Assembly: GCA_023441805.1 (NCBI GenBank)
Contig: JAEZNO010000020.1
Span: forward strand, 30,317 to 94,316
Direction: 5' to 3'
DNA length: 64,000 bases
Source: Bacteroidota bacterium
GTDB taxonomy: Bacteria > Bacteroidota > Bacteroidia > Bacteroidales > Lentimicrobiaceae
The stretch's first letter is position 1; every line of letters starts with the position of its first letter. The position numbers and the translations under genes are program-made. Positions 63,770 to 64,000 of the stretch are shown here, piece after piece. The notes beneath the pieces were generated by a model. That model saw only the letters and a program-made list of their open reading frames with translations, was not told where the DNA came from and ran no database searches.

Positions 63770-63799
63770 GTTCCAGGTAGTTCAAAATAGTTAGTGACC
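63770..63799. repeat. 10-bp tandem repeat
   Basis: Three 10-nt units beginning GTT: GTTCCAGGTA, GTTCAAAATA, GTTAGTGACC. Related to the decamer array at 49679-49718. Confidence 0.45.
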
Positions 63800-63800
63800 C

Positions 63801-63808
63801 TACTTTTG
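63801..63808 (+). promoter_or_regulatory. Candidate -7 box (TACTTTTG)
   Basis: TAnnTTTG match on the plus strand, 135 nt before the long terminator hairpin, with no CDS between. No TTG at proper -33 spacing. Confidence 0.3.
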
Positions 63809-63837
63809 CGTGGGACGTGGCATTGAAGGTGAGTAGA

Positions 63838-63872
63838 GTTCTGAGTTCTTAGTTCCGGGTTATGAGTTCAAA
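63838..63872. repeat. Heptamer tandem repeat
   Basis: Five 7-nt units in exact register: GTTCTGA, GTTCTTA, GTTCCGG, GTTATGA, GTTCAAA. Confidence 0.6.
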
Positions 63873-63942
63873 TAGGTCAATGCCTAAATAACGTTGACCG
63901 ATTTTTTACTAAAATTATTACTTTTTTTTCATTAATGATGAT

Positions 63943-63999
63943 GCTGTTGGAAATGGGAGATAACTCGCAGAGTTATCCTCATTTTCAACAGCTTTTTTT
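63943..63999 (+). terminator. Long hairpin terminator without an upstream gene
   Basis: Arms 63943-63966 and 63970-63992 pair over about 23 bp with two G-T wobbles and one bulged A, a GCA loop, and seven T after it. The T-run is on the plus strand, but the nearest plus-strand CDS upstream is ruvC, more than 7 kb away. It may also be a copy of a dispersed palindromic repeat. Confidence 0.7.
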
Positions 64000-64000
64000 A

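Larger units (their letters stand above)
63814..63999 (+). ncRNA. Possible small RNA
   Basis: A transcript from the box at 63801-63808 would run about 186 nt and end at the strong terminator. It would contain the heptamer repeats. No known RNA family is recognised; the evidence is only promoter-like box plus terminator without a gene. Confidence 0.25.
63701..64000. other. Right-edge intergenic region with repeats and terminator
   Basis: 300 bp upstream of the AsmA gene with no credible complete ORF. It holds 10-bp repeats (63770-63799), a -7-like box (63801-63808), 7-bp repeats (63838-63872) and a long hairpin terminator (63943-63999). Possibly a small RNA gene. Confidence 0.6.

Noticed and set aside
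63970..63980. DnaA-box-like TTATCCTCA, suggesting an origin
   Set aside because: One imperfect box inside a hairpin arm, with no cluster and no dnaA or other origin genes nearby.

Overview
The window is chromosomal DNA of a member of the Bacteroidota, most likely an anaerobic Bacteroidales-type organism. Evidence: several promoters match the Bacteroidota pattern (a TAnnTTTG box about 20 nt downstream of TTG/TTTG), Shine-Dalgarno sequences are mostly weak or absent, base composition is AT-leaning, and the gene content is typical of the phylum (C69 dipeptidase, single-chain GlyRS, a short RsmI, Wza/Wzc with a Gly-Tyr tail, an arginase-fold protein beside topA, tryptophanase, cysteate synthase). 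I recognise about 50 protein-coding genes. I saw no rRNA, tRNA, CRISPR array, intact insertion sequence or prophage. This is mostly a housekeeping and cell-envelope region.

Layout. 1-9.5 kb: the 3' part of a C69 dipeptidase, a membrane-anchored coiled-coil protein, then a tetR-tolC-mfp-RND efflux operon ending in a structured terminator. 9.5-12 kb: a polytopic GT-C-like membrane protein and a small isoprenylcysteine-methyltransferase-like protein. 12-15.6 kb (minus): two cyclophilin-type prolyl isomerases, pheS and thymidine kinase. 15.7-24 kb: a Bacteroidota-type hypothetical protein, M28 peptidase, rsmI, NUDIX, elbB (minus), an HMCES/YedK protein, a lipoprotein and a large transglutaminase-like lipoprotein. 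A repeat-rich noncoding gap follows (23.9-24.4 kb). 24.4-30.2 kb: iron-dependent alcohol dehydrogenase, RNase R, a stand-alone receiver protein and a double-ATPase ABC protein. 30.2-39.7 kb (minus): rodA, mrdA, cysN, cysD, cysC, wzc, wza, joining cell elongation, sulfate activation and polysaccharide export on one strand. 39.8-49 kb: miaB (minus), topA, the arginase-fold pseudoenzyme, an HdrC/HdrB-like Fe-S pair and glyS. 49-56.3 kb: pth, rplY and prs (minus), queA-ispD, a glycosyltransferase/flippase-like pair (minus) and ruvC. 56.6-63.7 kb (minus): cysteate synthase, tryptophanase, an orphan histidine kinase and an AsmA-like protein.

How genes may work together. CysD/CysN/CysC make APS and PAPS, a source of sulfonyl groups or, after reduction, of sulfite. 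Cysteate synthase uses sulfite, so sulfonolipid synthesis is a plausible trait; the reductase and acyltransferase are not in this window. Wza/Wzc export a polysaccharide, and MrdA/RodA build the elongating wall. The four-gene RND operon carries its own TetR regulator as first gene.

The most unusual signals are: (i) the tnaA-cysteate synthase pair behind a leader with a 27-codon ORF that appears to start at the predicted transcript 5' end; (ii) helically phased 10-bp repeats directly upstream of the pth promoter, plus 7-bp tandem repeats in three other gaps; (iii) an arginase-fold protein that has lost three of six metal ligands; (iv) a transglutaminase lipoprotein with a degenerate second transglutaminase-like domain and a CxxC-less thioredoxin-like domain; (v) a possible small RNA with a very long terminator hairpin at the right edge. 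I found no convincing wholly new multi-gene system. All calls are by eye, without database searches.
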